Positions 7,074 to 15,702 of a DNA stretch of 20,481 bases are shown here, piece after piece (within the stretch, counting starts at the first letter, position 1; each line of letters begins with the position of its first letter). This DNA comes from JBDTRY01 sp039931435 (GTDB taxonomy: Bacteria; Acidobacteriota; Thermoanaerobaculia; Gp7-AA8): contig JBDTRY010000044.1 in NCBI GenBank assembly GCA_039931435.1, positions 1-20,481 of the forward strand, given 5' to 3'. Under the pieces are notes generated by a model. The model made no database searches and was not told where the DNA came from. It was given only the letters and a program-made list of their open reading frames with translations. The translations under genes were made by a program, and so were the position numbers.

Positions 7074-8969
7074 CTACCAGCCTCCCCCACCGCCACCCCC
7101 CGAAGAGCTCCCACCTCCGCCACCGGAGCTGCTGCTCGAGCTGGGGGCGGCGACGCCGGCCGCAATTCCGGCTGCGGCAGCCGTCCAGGCACCGCTGGCT
7201 CCTGCACCGCCGAATGCCCCGCCACCCCCTGTCCACGAAGAACCGGAGGAACCGGTCGAGGACGACGATCCGAAGGAGTGCGATCCGTCGCTGAAGGTTG
7301 AAGCAGCCGCGGCCACACCAAATCGCGCGTACCATTTCCTCATGGTCTTTCCCAGTCCGAAGGCCAGGACGTACGGAAGCCAGTGGTCCTCGAGGTCGGG
7401 TGAGCTCTTCTGCAGTTCCCCTGCAATCCAGACACGCGCCGCTGTGAGCTTCTTCCTGAAAGCAATAGCCTCGCGGCCATCCTCGGACCCGAGCGCCCCG
7501 ATCGAACCACTGACCACCCATAGTGTGGCGATGGCAATTGCGATCAGCAGGCGGGCGTCCAGAGGCGTCCCGCCGAACAGCGCTCCGGTTCTGAATATCT
7601 TCAGGCCGGCGCCAAAGAAAATCGCAGCCGGAATGAGCGACGCCAACGCTCCTGCCACACCATAATCGAGGCGGCTCTTCCAGTACGACGGCGCCAGGAT
7701 GCCGAGAACGACAAGGAATATGGATACAAATCCGATCAGGAACGCTCCCAGTCGCAGGTCCTCGAACTTGACACCTGTCCAGATGAGATAGGCTGCCAGA
7801 CTCAGGAACAGCAGACCGGAGACCCAGCCGGCCGGACCCTTCGACTTCCCGGTTGGAAGCTGCTCTTCCACCAGCGCCTGCAAGCCGGGAGTGATCGTGG
7901 ATACCGGATTGAACCCCGCGGATTTGTAATGGTTCTGAATAGCCTCGGTGCTGGTGTGATTGCCGTTAAAGAACAGTGCATCGACAAGTCCGCGCTCGTA
8001 CCCATCGAGCTTGCTCCGCGGAACCTTCAAGTCCAGCACCAGTGATTCTTTCACGTGCTCGCCCGTCGTCACGGCACTGGCCAGCTTGCCCTCCGTCACC
8101 ATCCGAGCCAGGGTGGCCGAGACCTCATCGCTTGAAATATTGCGGTCCCAGATGGCACCCACCACTTCGGCGCGAAGAGTGAGAATGTGCTGGGCCAGCC
8201 ACGTGCGGTCGATCTGATCCGGATGAAGCGGGTCGAACCTCCCCAGCGAGCGCTCCCGCAGCAGAACCACAATGAGAAGGATCAAAGGGACCGCAAACAG
8301 CGAGGCACCGGTCATCTTCCACCACAGTGGCGGACCGGGATTGACCGAGAGTGCCGACTCCTGCCCTGAATAACGAAGGGGAATCTTCAGCACAAAACCC
8401 GATCCGGGAGCGAGAGGGCCCGCGGACCAGTCAGCCCGCGGGGCCTTGATCTCCTGCCACTGCGGATCGAAAGTAAGGTGAAGAGTGAATCGATTGATCG
8501 CCCCCACCCTGTCGGCAAATGCAAAATCGTGATCGAGGAGATAGTGATCGTCCTCTTTCTGAAGAATGTTCGAGAGCGTGTAGTGGAGGACGTAGACGAT
8601 CGACGTGTTCTCGAAGGGCGGGTCCGACGGGGAGCGACTTCGCCAGCGCAGAGTCCTGCTGTCGTTCCACGCGTAGTGATCGACGTCATCGAGGGATCCT
8701 TCCGCAAGTTCCGTCGACGCGCCTGTGGCGGGATCGATCCTGGTGATGCCCTGAAGATCCAGCTTCTGCCCTTGTGCGATCCGGAAAATACGCTCGCCCC
8801 CATTCCAGTCGCCGGTAAAAACCATGACCTGTTTCTCATCGACATGGAGACTGCCGCTGCCATCCAGCCGGGCCTGAACGGATAGCTTCTCCCAGTGCAG
8901 TTCTTTGGAAAACCCGTTGATCGCCGTGAACTGGACCACCACGAGCAGGGCGAAGACCAGTCGTCGCAT
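7074..8969 (-). CDS. DUF2207-family membrane protein, paralogue A
   Basis: A 631-residue predicted membrane protein of unknown function. A signal peptide (residues 1 to about 21) is followed by an extracytoplasmic DUF2207-type beta domain (about 22-210), a first membrane helix (about 220-237), a soluble region (about 240-378) and four more helices near 381-399, 407-427, 437-457 and 472-493. A soluble segment with KLTAARVWIAGELQ and LPYVLAFGLG (500-548) follows. The chain ends in a Ser/Gly-rich tail (about 557-631) finishing in seven glycines and Trp631, a known habit of DUF2207 proteins. The ATG at 8969 was chosen for its GGAGG and signal peptide; the frame extends 16 codons further without support. 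It is a tandem duplicate of the gene at 9151-11043, 181 bases away. Confidence 0.88.
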   Translation of the reverse strand: MRRLVFALLVVVQFTAINGFSKELHWEKLSVQARLDGSGSLHVDEKQVMVFTGDWNGGERIFRIAQGQKLDLQGITRIDPATGASTELAEGSLDDVDHYAWNDSRTLRWRSRSPSDPPFENTSIVYVLHYTLSNILQKEDDHYLLDHDFAFADRVGAINRFTLHLTFDPQWQEIKAPRADWSAGPLAPGSGFVLKIPLRYSGQESALSVNPGPPLWWKMTGASLFAVPLILLIVVLLRERSLGRFDPLHPDQIDRTWLAQHILTLRAEVVGAIWDRNISSDEVSATLARMVTEGKLASAVTTGEHVKESLVLDLKVPRSKLDGYERGLVDALFFNGNHTSTEAIQNHYKSAGFNPVSTITPGLQALVEEQLPTGKSKGPAGWVSGLLFLSLAAYLIWTGVKFEDLRLGAFLIGFVSIFLVVLGILAPSYWKSRLDYGVAGALASLIPAAIFFGAGLKIFRTGALFGGTPLDARLLIAIAIATLWVVSGSIGALGSEDGREAIAFRKKLTAARVWIAGELQKSSPDLEDHWLPYVLAFGLGKTMRKWYARFGVAAAASTFSDGSHSFGSSSSTGSSGSSWTGGGGAFGGAGASGAWTAAAAGIAAGVAAPSSSSSSGGGGGSSSGGGGGGGW

Positions 8970-9150
8970 TTTCGATCCTCCATGGGAACGACGTTTCGGG
9001 AATTCTAGCTTCCTCACCGGTCAAAAAGTGGTTACCGGCAGTTCTTGTATCCAACAACGGGATCGAACTCGTCGCCTCTCGTCTTGCCACCACCGGCAAC
9101 TTCGCAGCGATCATGATCCGGCGCGGTCCCTCCTGATGGTGCACCGGCCA

Positions 9151-11043
9151 CTACCATCCCCCACCACCACCACCGCCCGAGGAGCCGCCTCCGCCACCAC
9201 CGCCGTCACTGGCCGACCCGGGGGCGGCAACCCCCGCCGCCATCCCGGCAGCCGCCGCGCTCCAGGCTCCCGAGGCTCCCGCTCCCCCAAAGGCTCCGCC
9301 ACCGCCACTCCAGGAAGACCCGGAGCCGCTCGATCCCGAGGAACGGAACGAGCCCGATCCGTCGTTCACTCCCGAACCGTGAGACGAGACGCCGAAGGGT
9401 CTGTACCACTTGCGCATGCGGTTTTCGAGGCCGAAGGCCAGAACGTAGGGAAACCATCGGTCCTCGAGATCCGGCCTCTCCTTTTCGAGTTCTCGGCGAA
9501 TCCACATGCGTGCCGCCGTCAGTTTTTGGCGCCAGGCGAGCGCTTCGGGTCCATCCTCCGATGCCAGGGCCGTTACCGAGCAGCACGCCACCCATAGTAG
9601 GGCGATGGCGATTCCCGTGAGGATCTGATCATCCATACCCATCCGCCCGTAGAGCGTCGCAGCGCGCAACAGGATGAGTCCAACTGTCAGAACCAACCCC
9701 GCCGGCATCAGACAGAGAAGGGCCTGACCCATTCCGTAGTCGAGATGGTTTTTCCACCGGCTCGGCGCGCCCGCCGCGAAAACGGTAAGGAAGAGCGTGA
9801 TGCAGAAGAGTACACCTGCTGCAACCCTCAGATCCGACATCGTTACGGCAACGCGGACAAGGTCGGCCACCAGGACAAAAAAGATGGCAAAGGAAATCCC
9901 TCCCGCTGCTCCGGATGATTTGCCCGGGGGACTCTGCTTGTCCACGATCTTCTGCAGTTGCGGCGAGATCTTGGCCACAGGATCGAATCCCGATTTTGCA
10001 TAGTGCTTCCGAACGGCCTCAGTACTGGTGTGATCGCCCTTGAAGAAGAGCCCTTCGATGAGCGCTCGCTCGTATCCCTTCAGCGTCGCTCGCGGAACCA
10101 GGAGGTCGAGCTCTAACGAGTCTTTTCCGATCTTCTTCTTTTTCACGGTACTGGCAAGCTTCCCCTCCACTACCATCCGGGCCAGCGTGGCCGAGACTTC
10201 ATCGCTGGAAATCTTCCGATCCCAGGTCGCCCCCACCACTTCCGCAGGAAGACTGAAAACATGTTCGATTATCCAGGGGCGGTCGATCTGGCCGGCTGAC
10301 AGAGGCGTGAGGCGTCCCAGGGAGCGTTCCCGACGCATGACCACGACGAAGAGAATCAGCGGCACACCAAGGATTGCGCCGATCTCGACTTTCAACGAGA
10401 GCGGTGCCCCGGAATTCACCGTCAACGCGGATTCATTGCCGGTATAGCGCAACAGAACTTTCACTACGAAACTGCTTCCAGGGGCGAGCGGCCCGGCGGA
10501 ATAGTCTGTCTTCACTGCTCCGATCGGTTGCCACTGAGGGTCGACGGTCAGACGGAGAGAGAACTGCCTGATCACGCCGGCACGTTCAGCAAATGCAAAA
10601 TCGTGGTTGAGAACGTAGTGATCGTCCTCTTTCTGGAGAATATTCGAGAGTGTGTAATGGAGAACGTAGACGATGGAGGTATTGGCAAACTCAGGGTCCG
10701 AAGGGCGCCGGCTTCGCCAGCGAAGCGTTGTGCTGTTGCTCCACGCGTAATGATCGACCTCGCCCAGCGACCCCTCCGTAAGTTCCGTGGATGCGCCTGT
10801 GGCCGGATCGATCCTGGAGATCCCCTGAAGATCGAGTTTCTGTCCCGGGGCGATCCTGAAGATGCGCTCGCCGCCATTCCAGTCGCCGGAGAAGACCATG
10901 TCCTGCCTCTCATCAACGTGCAGTTGCCCGCCGCCGTCCAGGCGAGCAATCACCGAGAGTGCATCCCAGTGCAGTTCTTTGGCGACCACGCTGACGGTCG
11001 CAAACGGGACCACCAGGAACATGACGAAGATCAGCCGCCGCAT
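9151..11043 (-). CDS. DUF2207-family membrane protein, paralogue B
   Basis: A 630-residue protein that aligns with paralogue A almost end to end without large gaps. MRRLIFVMFLVVPFATVSVV is the export signal. The extracytoplasmic domain shares long identical blocks with A, such as GDWNGGERIFRIA and ASTELxEGSL. The helix after residue 215 leads into RERSLGR, and the soluble region shares SSDEVSATLARMV and HTSTEA. The four later membrane helices differ much more from A. The tail again has GGGGAFGGAGASGAW and ends in Gly-rich sequence plus Trp. The ATG at 11043 is preceded by GGAGGATG. It starts 57 bases after the DUF885 stop on the same strand, so the order DUF885 - B - A is probably one transcript. 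The molecular role is unknown. Confidence 0.88.
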   Translation of the reverse strand: MRRLIFVMFLVVPFATVSVVAKELHWDALSVIARLDGGGQLHVDERQDMVFSGDWNGGERIFRIAPGQKLDLQGISRIDPATGASTELTEGSLGEVDHYAWSNSTTLRWRSRRPSDPEFANTSIVYVLHYTLSNILQKEDDHYVLNHDFAFAERAGVIRQFSLRLTVDPQWQPIGAVKTDYSAGPLAPGSSFVVKVLLRYTGNESALTVNSGAPLSLKVEIGAILGVPLILFVVVMRRERSLGRLTPLSAGQIDRPWIIEHVFSLPAEVVGATWDRKISSDEVSATLARMVVEGKLASTVKKKKIGKDSLELDLLVPRATLKGYERALIEGLFFKGDHTSTEAVRKHYAKSGFDPVAKISPQLQKIVDKQSPPGKSSGAAGGISFAIFFVLVADLVRVAVTMSDLRVAAGVLFCITLFLTVFAAGAPSRWKNHLDYGMGQALLCLMPAGLVLTVGLILLRAATLYGRMGMDDQILTGIAIALLWVACCSVTALASEDGPEALAWRQKLTAARMWIRRELEKERPDLEDRWFPYVLAFGLENRMRKWYRPFGVSSHGSGVNDGSGSFRSSGSSGSGSSWSGGGGAFGGAGASGAWSAAAAGMAAGVAAPGSASDGGGGGGGSSGGGGGGGW

Positions 11044-11100
11044 CTGGCATCCTCCATGGACGAATCTGGGAAGTTTATCCGCTGGCGGACCCGGTCGTAC

Positions 11101-12840
11101 TTACTGTCCCCGTTCCGCCAGGGAAAGGCCAGCGAACGCACCGCCCTGTCGTTCTCTCTCGATCCAGGAGCCGATCCGTGCTTCGAGCATGGAGAGCGGA
11201 AGGGGCCCAGCCTCGAGCACGGCGTCATGAAAACGGCGGATGTCGAAGCCGGAACCGAGCGCCGATTCCGCTCTGCGCCGTAACTCACGGATCTTCAGCT
11301 CGCCCACCTTGTATGCCAGAGCCTGTCCGGGCCAGACGATGTAGCGGTCGACCTCCACGACGATGTCATGGTCAGTCTTTCCGGCATTTTCGCGAAAGAA
11401 GCGAATGGCCTGATCACGACTCCAGCCTCTGGCATGCATTCCTGTGTCGACGACGAGGCGGATCGAGCGCCACATCTCGTAGGTGAGCTGTCCGAACTTC
11501 GAGTACGGATCCGTGTATAACCCGAGGTCTTCGCCCAGCGATTCGGCGTAGAGTGCCCACCCCTCGACGAAGGCCGTGTAGTTCACGAAGCGGCGAAAGT
11601 TCGGGACGCTGGTCAGCTCCTGAGCGAGGGCGATCTGCAGGTGATGGCCCGGAACGGCTTCGTGCAGCGACAGCGCTTCCATTTCCCACTTCGGCCGTGA
11701 CTTGAGGTCGAAGGTGTTTGCGAAAAAATAGCCGGGCCGGCCGGCGTCCGGTGCGCCCGGATAGTAGTAAGCGGTCGTTTGAGTCTCCTGCGAATAGGCT
11801 GGAACCGGGAGCACGCCGTAAGGCAGGCGCGGGAGTGTTTTGAAGAGGCGGCTCAGGCCGGGATCGATTTTCTTGCAGATATCGCGATAGGCGACCACCA
11901 GTGAATCGGCATCGTCAAAAAAGAATCGGGAATCGTCGCGCAGAAACGAGAAGAATTCGTTAAGCGTGCCCGTGAATCCAGTCGCCTTCCGGATTGCTTC
12001 CATCTGCGAACGGATGCGCTCCACCTCCGAGAGTCCCAGTTCGTGGATTTCATCGGCGGTCATGCTCGTCGTGGTGTGCTGCGCGATCTGGTATTGATAC
12101 CAGGCGTCCCCGTCAGGAAGATTGGACAAGGCAATGGATTCGCGACTGGCCGGCAGATATGTCTGGTCGAAAAAAGCGCGCAGAGCAGCGAATGCAGGCG
12201 TAACTGATTCGTGGATCGCTGCCAGCCCCTCCGTCTGGATTCTCTTTTGAACGTCGTTCGGAATCGAATTCGGCAGTTCCGCAAAGGCCACCTCGTAGAT
12301 GGCGCTCGTCGTTGGGTCTTCGACCACACTTTCACCCAGAAGCCGGGTCATGTCGCGAAGCACGACCCGAGGATGGACGACTCCGGCGGTTGCACCACGC
12401 CGCATCAGGGCGATCGTTTGCTCCACCAGCGCGGGAACGCGCCGCAGACGCTCGATCACCTTCCGCAGATCGCTCTCATTCCGGCGCGGCTGGCTCTGGA
12501 GGACGTCGGGAATGTCCTGATGCGGACCCCCCATCTGGCTGACGGGCATCAGTTCCGAAGGGAATCGATGCCCTTCCACGGCGGATTCGAGATTCCGAAG
12601 GAACAGGTCATAGTTGAGCTGTTCGTCAGCCGCCAGTGACTCCCGGGCGAACGACCGGATCTCGCCCAGCACATCGACTTCATGTTCCTTGCGACTCTCG
12701 ATGGCCTCTTCCCGCTCATCATTCCAGAGCGCGTCGAAGCGCGGGTCTCCGGCGTATGTGGCCAGCGTCGGCCACTCCTTCAGCTGCCACTGCCACTCGC
12801 GCTCATAGAGCGCGTCCAGCTTTGATCCCTGCTCAGTCAT
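11101..12840 (-). CDS. DUF885-family putative zinc metallopeptidase
   Basis: A 579-residue protein matching the DUF885 family, which is thought to hold metal-dependent peptidases or carboxypeptidases. Near residue 393 is the motif LHEAVPGHHLQIA, an HExxxGHH zinc-type site. It is followed by EGWALYAESLGEDLG (from about 426) with a candidate third ligand Glu. The late block RYIVWPGQALAYKVGELKI is also typical of the family. No signal peptide or membrane helix is visible, although many relatives are exported, so it is probably cytoplasmic. The start is uncertain: ATG at 12840 is taken, but an in-frame GTG at 12864 would add eight residues, and neither has a clear Shine-Dalgarno sequence. A role in finishing peptide breakdown would suit the nearby prolyl oligopeptidase, but that is an inference. 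Confidence 0.88.
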   Translation of the reverse strand: MTEQGSKLDALYEREWQWQLKEWPTLATYAGDPRFDALWNDEREEAIESRKEHEVDVLGEIRSFARESLAADEQLNYDLFLRNLESAVEGHRFPSELMPVSQMGGPHQDIPDVLQSQPRRNESDLRKVIERLRRVPALVEQTIALMRRGATAGVVHPRVVLRDMTRLLGESVVEDPTTSAIYEVAFAELPNSIPNDVQKRIQTEGLAAIHESVTPAFAALRAFFDQTYLPASRESIALSNLPDGDAWYQYQIAQHTTTSMTADEIHELGLSEVERIRSQMEAIRKATGFTGTLNEFFSFLRDDSRFFFDDADSLVVAYRDICKKIDPGLSRLFKTLPRLPYGVLPVPAYSQETQTTAYYYPGAPDAGRPGYFFANTFDLKSRPKWEMEALSLHEAVPGHHLQIALAQELTSVPNFRRFVNYTAFVEGWALYAESLGEDLGLYTDPYSKFGQLTYEMWRSIRLVVDTGMHARGWSRDQAIRFFRENAGKTDHDIVVEVDRYIVWPGQALAYKVGELKIRELRRRAESALGSGFDIRRFHDAVLEAGPLPLSMLEARIGSWIERERQGGAFAGLSLAERGQ

Positions 12841-12888
12841 GGGTGGTCGATCACTCGTGGACACGAGACTACGTCAAAACCCTGGAAG

Positions 12889-12927
12889 CCTCAAAGAATG
12901 GCAGTGCTATGAGCACTTGCTTTGAGG
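12889..12927. promoter_or_regulatory. Interrupted dyad upstream of the DUF885 gene
   Basis: The outer arms CCTCAAAG (12889-12896) and CTTTGAGG (12920-12927) pair perfectly. Inside them AGTGCT (12903-12908) and AGCACT (12912-12917) pair around a three-base centre. Six and two unpaired bases separate the inner and outer stems. It begins 49 bases upstream of the chosen DUF885 start and lies about 160 bases before the tRNA. It could be a protein-binding operator or a leader-RNA hairpin. No U-tract follows on either strand, so a plain terminator is less likely. Confidence 0.45.
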
Positions 12928-13044
12928 TTTCTATGGAGGAAAGTGGTTTGACATGGTCTCCGGTGCGCCACTGTTCCTGCAACGCTCCTGAATACAGTGC
13001 TGCCAGCGCGTGTTCACAGCGATGAAGGCCGGCCTGCGGGTGCG

Positions 13045-13073
13045 TTGACCCCCTATCCTTCCTTCGCTAGACT
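13045..13073 (+). promoter_or_regulatory. Sigma70-type promoter of the tRNA-Cys gene
   Basis: The -35 box TTGACC (13045-13050) and the -10 box TAGACT (13068-13073) are 17 bases apart, the optimal spacing. Transcription would begin near 13080, leaving a leader of about ten bases before the tRNA at 13090. Confidence 0.65.
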
Positions 13074-13089
13074 CCACACTCCTCAGGGC

Positions 13090-13164
<75 letters not shown>

Positions 13165-13255
13165 CCCTGGATCTTGTGGCCGCATTCCAATCGCGCCGCC
13201 ACCGCCTGGATACTTCAATCCTTTTTCTGCTGGCCACGGCAAGCCGCCGGGGAAC

Positions 13256-15514
13256 TCAGAATCGCAACTGCGCTCCGACCCTGAAGGTGGTCGAGGGCGC
13301 CAGGTCGGAAAAAAGGAACCCGAACCCCGGCCTTTGCCCGATGACGTTCGACTCATTCGTCACGTTGAAGACGTCCAGCAGCAGCGTCAGATTGAGCTGA
13401 CGAATCTCGAGATGTTTTCCGACGCGGAGATCGATCTGGAAACGGTCGTCCAGCCTGCCCCGGCTCGAATCCGCAATCACTGCTCCCTGGGATCCGCTGA
13501 AGATCGTGGCGATGTCGATTTTCACAAGCGGTACCTGGACCAGTCCTGCCAGTTGCCACGACCAGCGCGAGCCACCTGTCAACGGTGGCATCTGCGCGGA
13601 CGGAGAGACTGCACCCCCATCTTCGTAAGCTGCGAATCCGTGAATCATCACTCCGAATGACAGTCGCTTCTCAACATGGAGCTCTGCCAGATCCGCCTGA
13701 CGCTCTCCGTCAAGATTGTCGAGAGGAGACAGTCCGACAAGGTCCTGCCGCCTTCCCAGCTCTCGGGTAAAACGCCGGCGTGTATACGTGCTCCCGACGG
13801 TGAACTGCGGCGAGATTTCGTGCTCCCAACTCATCTGAGCCTCGTCCGTTGCCGGAGTGCGCAATCGCGCCGGGAGCGCTTCGATCGGTGTCGCTTCCAG
13901 TCCACAGGTAAAGATGCCCTCACCGGCGAAGCAGCGGTTGAGGGGTTCGACGTACCGCCCCAGACGCAGCCGCAGAACGTCTTTTGACCGGCCAGCTCCC
14001 GGCGACCAGGCCACGGCCACCCTCGGCAGAAAATCCGTTGCAGACAGCGCCCTCGCTGATCCCTCGATTCCAACTTCTTCCTCCTGAACGCTGCCGCCGA
14101 TCTCGAGGGTAATGTTCCTGAGGAGAATGGTATCCATCAGAAAGAGTCCGCCGTTCCGGGAGGTCGACTGGAACGGCGTGGCCAGAAAGGATGAGATAGG
14201 CGGCGCCGACGCGCTCCAATGGCGCTGAGTGGATTCCAATCCGAAGCTCAGCTCCTGAGCAAGGCTGCCGCCGAAGAATAGCGAGGCGTCCGCGCGAACT
14301 GCGCTTCCCCGCGAACGCAACGACACAGGGACGAACTGCAGTCCCTCTCCGAGCGATCGATCGTGCGATCCCGAAACACGAACGAGACTCCACGGAGAAA
14401 GCAGGACCTGCACTTCGGCAGCACGGACGTCAGACGTCTGATCGCTCACCGTGGCCAGCCTGGGGTCGGTCGAGCCCGTACCGTGCTCCCACCACGCCGC
14501 CCCGGAGAGTTGTTCGCTTCCGCGCCAGTCCAAACGGAAGCGCTCGTTCTGAAGATTCTCGCCAGCCAATGCGCTGGAAAGCTCCGGGACGACCGCTGGA
14601 ACGGAGCGAAAGCTCGTGCTTTCCCGGGCGACGCTTCCCCAGACCCAGAGGCGGTCAGCTATCACGGGGCCTCCGGCCTCCAACCCTCCCTCGATCTGCG
14701 AATCGAACTCGTTTTCCGTGAGATGAAGCACCCCTGTATCTCGCGGACTCTGGCGCTTTTTCGACCAGATCACGCTATAGGCGTACAGGGAGCCTGCGAA
14801 TTCGGACTGGCCGCGCGGAGTGGAAACGAACATTGCCGGAGCTGCGCTGGACAGCTCGGGAGCGGTGCTCGTCGTAAGCACGCGGACCTCATCAAGGTTC
14901 TCGAGGTCGAACGCCAAAGACCTCGCTCCGAGCAGACTGTCGGACGGCAGTTCCGCTCCGTTGATGCGCATGCGCCCCGGCGCACTCCCGACAGTCGAGA
15001 ATGCACCACCACGCCACGTTCCCCCGGCAAGGACACCTGGAACCTCATTCAATAATGCTCTTATCGAGTCCAATCGCGGCAGAAGTCTGAGCGAGGACGC
15101 CGTGAATGTCCTTCCGGCGGTCGCGGCAAACGGATCGAGCAGGCGCGTCTCTTCCTCCAGAGTAACGTTCTGGTCGGGTACAGCATCGAGAACAAATCTC
15201 AAGACTGTCGTGCGGGAGAGATCGATGTCGACCTCATTGCGGATCACGGTTTCGTATCCGTCAGCCTCAGCCTCGACGGTGTAGTGTCCTGGACGCAGAC
15301 CGGCAAAGAAGAAGTGTCCCGGTGCGGAGGTGGTGACGGTGCGATCGGCCTCCAGCGTGAAGACGGTCAGGCGCGCACCGGCGATTGCCGAGCCGTCACT
15401 GGTTTTCACCGAACCGCGAATGTTGCCCGTGAAAACGGTGGCTCCGGCATGCAAAGACATGAGCCAGAACGGAATCAGAGCCAACGATCGAATGTGGGGG
15501 AGGCGTTTGCGCAT
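13256..15514 (-). CDS. TonB-dependent receptor-like outer membrane protein with CarboxypepD_reg-type N-domain
   Basis: A 752-residue predicted outer membrane protein. A signal peptide (about 1-25, ending LHAGA) is followed by a carboxypeptidase-regulatory-like beta-sandwich (about 28-112; GNIRGSVKTSDGSAIAGARL, FAGLRPGHYTVEAEADGYET). Next comes a plug-like region (about 125-235; LLNEVPGV, RINGAELPSD), then a long stretch of alternating strands fitting a beta-barrel, closing with FRVGAQLRF whose last Phe is typical of barrel proteins. Such proteins take up large substrates such as siderophores, glycans or peptides with TonB energy, but no ligand can be named. It is smaller than many Acidobacteriota members of this type. 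The ATG at 15514 is chosen for the signal peptide; the frame extends 52 codons upstream into non-protein-like sequence. No tonB or exbBD is adjacent. Confidence 0.82.
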   Translation of the reverse strand: MRKRLPHIRSLALIPFWLMSLHAGATVFTGNIRGSVKTSDGSAIAGARLTVFTLEADRTVTTSAPGHFFFAGLRPGHYTVEAEADGYETVIRNEVDIDLSRTTVLRFVLDAVPDQNVTLEEETRLLDPFAATAGRTFTASSLRLLPRLDSIRALLNEVPGVLAGGTWRGGAFSTVGSAPGRMRINGAELPSDSLLGARSLAFDLENLDEVRVLTTSTAPELSSAAPAMFVSTPRGQSEFAGSLYAYSVIWSKKRQSPRDTGVLHLTENEFDSQIEGGLEAGGPVIADRLWVWGSVARESTSFRSVPAVVPELSSALAGENLQNERFRLDWRGSEQLSGAAWWEHGTGSTDPRLATVSDQTSDVRAAEVQVLLSPWSLVRVSGSHDRSLGEGLQFVPVSLRSRGSAVRADASLFFGGSLAQELSFGLESTQRHWSASAPPISSFLATPFQSTSRNGGLFLMDTILLRNITLEIGGSVQEEEVGIEGSARALSATDFLPRVAVAWSPGAGRSKDVLRLRLGRYVEPLNRCFAGEGIFTCGLEATPIEALPARLRTPATDEAQMSWEHEISPQFTVGSTYTRRRFTRELGRRQDLVGLSPLDNLDGERQADLAELHVEKRLSFGVMIHGFAAYEDGGAVSPSAQMPPLTGGSRWSWQLAGLVQVPLVKIDIATIFSGSQGAVIADSSRGRLDDRFQIDLRVGKHLEIRQLNLTLLLDVFNVTNESNVIGQRPGFGFLFSDLAPSTTFRVGAQLRF

Positions 15515-15702
15515 TCGCTCTTTTATTGCACCGTTGCCACATCCGAACGGAAGGTAACCCGTACGGCTTGCACTACTCGTCGAACGTTCGCGCCGGCCTG
15601 CGGAATGTGGCGGCCGCAAGACAGCGAACGGGCGACCGCGGAAGCCAGCGCGCATATTCCCGCGTGACATCTGCCATCGCCGTCCGAATAATACCGCGCC
15701 TG

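Noticed and set aside
8970..9150. A possible leader peptide on the minus strand: AGGAGG near 9130 followed by ATG at 9114.
   Set aside because: The spacing is long, the frame runs into the start of DUF2207 A, and the peptide shows no recognisable feature.
7074..9310. Repeated CCACCGCC-type triplets on the plus strand as a tandem repeat or CRISPR-like array.
   Set aside because: They encode the Gly-rich tails of the two DUF2207 proteins on the other strand. No spacer-repeat pattern exists.
13165..13255. Intrinsic terminator after the tRNA, using the CCTTTTT stretch near 13220.
   Set aside because: I could not find a stable hairpin directly before the T-run.
15581..15590. The palindrome CGAACGTTCG between the receptor and phosphoesterase genes as a LexA-type site.
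   Set aside because: The Gram-positive-type LexA box needs a four-base gap between CGAAC and GTTCG, which is absent. A single 10-base palindrome is expected by chance.
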